Shown here piece after piece: positions 62,252 to 64,000 of a stretch of DNA of 64,000 bases; the stretch's first letter is position 1; each line of letters opens with the position of its first letter. Source of the DNA: Viridibacillus sp050279675. Lineage in GTDB: Bacteria; Bacillota; Bacilli; Bacillales_A; Planococcaceae. The DNA is taken from NCBI RefSeq assembly GCF_050279675.1, contig NZ_JBNNUK010000014.1, forward strand, positions 30,525 through 94,524, in the 5' to 3' direction. Made by a program: the position numbers and the translations under genes. The notes beneath the pieces are model-generated. The model ran no database searches. It saw only the letters and a program-made list of their open reading frames with translations, and was not told where the DNA came from.

Positions 62252-62953
62252 TTACTGACCTTTCTGCTCTTTTATCCAATTTGCCTCAGCCTCAGCTAAA
62301 CGACGATATTGAGGTATAAATGAATGCACTGCTTCAATATCAGGCAATTCTTGTTGTGAAGCCAATTGAATAAGCTGACTAGCACTAGGCAGATCCAATG
62401 TAAAAGGTGCACGTACTGCATAATTTCCTAATTGGGCTTGAATTGATTCCCAAAATAAATCCACATCATGTCCAACGAACATTACCGGTTCATTTAAATC
62501 CTTTAATTTTTCAAGTAAGCCTTGCAAACTATAATGCCCATCCTCAACTACTGACGTTAGGTCTGCCGTCGTATTATAAGCACCTGCATAGACATTTTGT
62601 CTTCTCGCATCGATAATAGAGCATACAACTCCATTATAAAGTGCTGCATTTGCTGATAAGAGCTTTAAGCTAGAAATACCAACTAGTGGTTTTTTCAGCG
62701 TCCAAGCAAGTGTCTTAGCGATCGTAACACCAATACGCACACCTGTATAAGAACCAGGACCCTCACCAACTGCAATTGCATCAACTTCAGCTGGTTTCAT
62801 CTTTGTTCTTTCAAACAATCGCTCAATCGCTGGCATAGCCCCAATTGAATGATTTAATTTAATATTCGCTACTTCCTCCGCTACAACTTGACCATCTTTT
62901 ACAATGGCTACAGCTAATGGAGAATTCGATGTATCTATTCCTAACCAAATCAT
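62252..62953 (-). CDS. tsaB: tRNA threonylcarbamoyladenosine biosynthesis protein TsaB
   Basis: The 233-residue protein has the ASKHA-type start LGIDTSNSPLAVAI and VGEGPGSYTGVRIGV near 62, both typical of TsaB. It is a non-catalytic partner that dimerises with TsaD. It overlaps tsaE by 4 bp, so the genes are translationally coupled. Confidence 0.95.
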   Translation of the reverse strand: MIWLGIDTSNSPLAVAIVKDGQVVAEEVANIKLNHSIGAMPAIERLFERTKMKPAEVDAIAVGEGPGSYTGVRIGVTIAKTLAWTLKKPLVGISSLKLLSANAALYNGVVCSIIDARRQNVYAGAYNTTADLTSVVEDGHYSLQGLLEKLKDLNEPVMFVGHDVDLFWESIQAQLGNYAVRAPFTLDLPSASQLIQLASQQELPDIEAVHSFIPQYRRLAEAEANWIKEQKGQ

Positions 62954-63402
62954 TTCATTAACTCCTCACACAATCGTTCATAACGCTTACCGATTGGTTT
63001 CAATAAAAATCGTCTTTTATTCTCATCAATTCGATGGATTTCAATCCCTAGACGTTCAGCAGGTAGATCTTGTTCAATAAGATGAGCCCATTCTATTACA
63101 GATACAGCATCACCGAAAAACAACTCATCCCAGCCTAAATCTTCATCGCTATCAGCTAGTCGATAGACATCTAAATGATTGAATGGCAACCTACCTTCAT
63201 ATTGCTTTAAAATTGTAAAGGTTGGACTATTCACTGTACGTGTAATTCCCAATCCCATAGCCAAAGACTGTGTAAAAGTTGTCTTACCTGCGCCAAGATC
63301 TCCTTCAAGTGTAATCGTATCCTGTGCTTCCAGCAAATCAGCCAGTTTCAAAGCAAGACTTTCTGTTTCTTCTAATGAATTAACCAATATCTCCATTGTC
63401 AT
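62950..63402 (-). CDS. tsaE: tRNA threonylcarbamoyladenosine biosynthesis ATPase TsaE
   Basis: The 150-residue protein has the Walker A motif GDLGAGKTTF (about 34), a NSPTF segment near 59, and DVYRL near 78, the standard TsaE pattern. Its ATPase activity resets the TsaB-TsaD complex. It is the first gene of the operon. The ATG at 63402 is 4 bp after AAGG; the ATG at 63396 is also possible. Confidence 0.95.
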   Translation of the reverse strand: MTMEILVNSLEETESLALKLADLLEAQDTITLEGDLGAGKTTFTQSLAMGLGITRTVNSPTFTILKQYEGRLPFNHLDVYRLADSDEDLGWDELFFGDAVSVIEWAHLIEQDLPAERLGIEIHRIDENKRRFLLKPIGKRYERLCEELMK

Positions 63403-63493
63403 TCGACCTTATCCTCTCAAACTTACATTAACTATAGTTTACCTAAAGCATCACAAATGTTCAAAGTGAACGGGTTAAAAATTTTTTAGACAT

Positions 63494-63524
63494 AAAAAAA
63501 TAACACAGCTACATTAGCTGTGTT
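63494..63524 (-). terminator. Terminator after tRNA-Asp
   Basis: AACACAGCTA pairs with TAGCTGTGTT (loop CAT), followed on the minus strand by a T7 run. Confidence 0.88.
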
Positions 63525-63546
63525 TACATTTGAATTTAAAAGTAAA

Positions 63547-63623
63547 TGGCGGTCCGGACGGGACTCGAACCCGCGACCTCCTGCGTGACAGGCAGGCATT
63601 CTAACCAACTGAACTACCGGACC
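63547..63623 (-). tRNA. tRNA-Asp (GTC), CCA encoded
   Basis: The minus strand folds as a 77-nt tRNA. The acceptor GGTCCGG pairs with CCGGACC, followed by discriminator G and an encoded CCA. The anticodon arm CCTGC-CTGTCAC-GCAGG carries GTC, decoding aspartate, and the T arm is CGGGTTCGAGTCCCG. It sits about 285 bp after the 5S gene with its own promoter and terminator, so it is a separate unit. Confidence 0.96.
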
Positions 63624-63643
63624 ATTTCTTTAAGACAAGATTT

Positions 63644-63672
63644 ATTATATCAGCTAATCTATGCTTTAGCAA
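63644..63672 (-). promoter_or_regulatory. Sigma-A promoter of tRNA-Asp
   Basis: On the minus strand TTGCTA and a perfect TATAAT are 17 bp apart, about 20 bp before the tRNA 5' end. Confidence 0.85.
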
Positions 63673-63869
63673 TAGTTTTTCATAAAAAAATTACTTTCAC
63701 ATAATTTTTTTACTTTATCCAGCTAATATTGTATGATTCAAGCATTTCTAACACTTTAATCTATCTATCATTCATAGTTTAAATAATGAAGTTACATTAA
63801 CACTCTATATAGTAATATTCAAAAGTTGTAAGTCTCAAACTTTCTTAAATAATGAATTTCTCTTAAAAC

Positions 63870-63903
63870 AAAAAAGCACAACTGATTAAATCAGCTGTGC
63901 TTT
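63870..63903 (-). terminator. rRNA operon terminator
   Basis: AAAGCACA-x-CTGAT pairs with ATCAG-x-TGTGCTTT, and the minus strand continues with T6. It follows the 5S 3' end directly. Confidence 0.85.
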
Positions 63904-63908
63904 AGTGT

Positions 63909-64000
<92 letters not shown>

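Overview
The window is low-GC Firmicute DNA, most likely from a Lysinibacillus/Solibacillus-type member of the Planococcaceae or Bacillaceae. Evidence: AT-rich composition, strong GGAGG ribosome-binding sites, frequent TTG/GTG starts, a perfect CIRCE element before groES-groEL, and a groEL-groES-CPBP protease-tatC-tatA-rex-ydiF-tsaD-rimI-tsaB-tsaE block that, as I recall it, has the gene order of the Bacillus subtilis ydi region. A 5S rRNA enters from the right edge. Genus cannot be fixed from this alone.

Region 1 (1-22 kb) looks like a sigma-54 island for proline/hydroxyproline-rich peptides. It holds an Xaa-Pro-type peptidase, an oligopeptide ABC transporter (OppA divergent from the peptidase; OppB, OppC, a fused OppD-OppF and a DUF3899 protein on the other strand), the sigma-54 factor RpoN itself, and a full hydroxyproline catabolic cluster: epimerase, multi-subunit FAD/iron-sulfur D-hydroxyproline dehydrogenase, DapA-family deaminase, 2-oxoglutarate-semialdehyde-type aldehyde dehydrogenase, a PAS-AAA+-Fis enhancer-binding protein and an AGCS transporter. 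Six near-consensus -24/-12 promoters (GG-N10-GC within TTGGCAY-N5-TTGCAT) precede the transcription units. The cluster also carries a proline-racemase paralogue that has lost both catalytic cysteines.

Region 2 (22-39 kb) is mixed: an OatA-like acyltransferase, a 1-kb gene-poor stretch, an SH3b-amidase autolysin, a luciferase-like oxidoreductase, a MerR regulator with a 19-bp-spacer promoter facing a small membrane protein, YtaF, a DUF817 protein, a broken FadR-type regulator, and a five-gene operon (Fe/phosphonate-type ABC transporter, RNase J-like metallo-beta-lactamase protein, secreted CYTH-like protein) divergent from a LysR regulator. A yoxD-like reductase and an unlisted 54-aa gene follow.

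Region 3 (39.5-45 kb) is a Tm-1-like operon: a TIM-barrel 'phosphoenolpyruvate hydrolase family' protein, a UPF0261/Tm-1 N-domain protein, and a regulator that fuses the same TIM barrel to an AraC DNA-binding domain. It has a cre-like site and a divergent AGCS transporter.

Region 4 (45-53.7 kb) is accessory: small and hypothetical proteins, a four-gene two-component/ABC cassette bracketed by about 80-bp direct repeats, a self-regulated XRE/membrane-protein pair with a triple 16-bp operator, and an integrase remnant with att-like sequence next to groEL.

Region 5 (53.7-64 kb) is the conserved housekeeping block, ending with tRNA-Asp and 5S rRNA. A cluster of seven DnaA boxes lies between ydiF and tsaD. 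Most housekeeping genes and the rRNA read leftward, so the replication origin probably lies to the right (inference).
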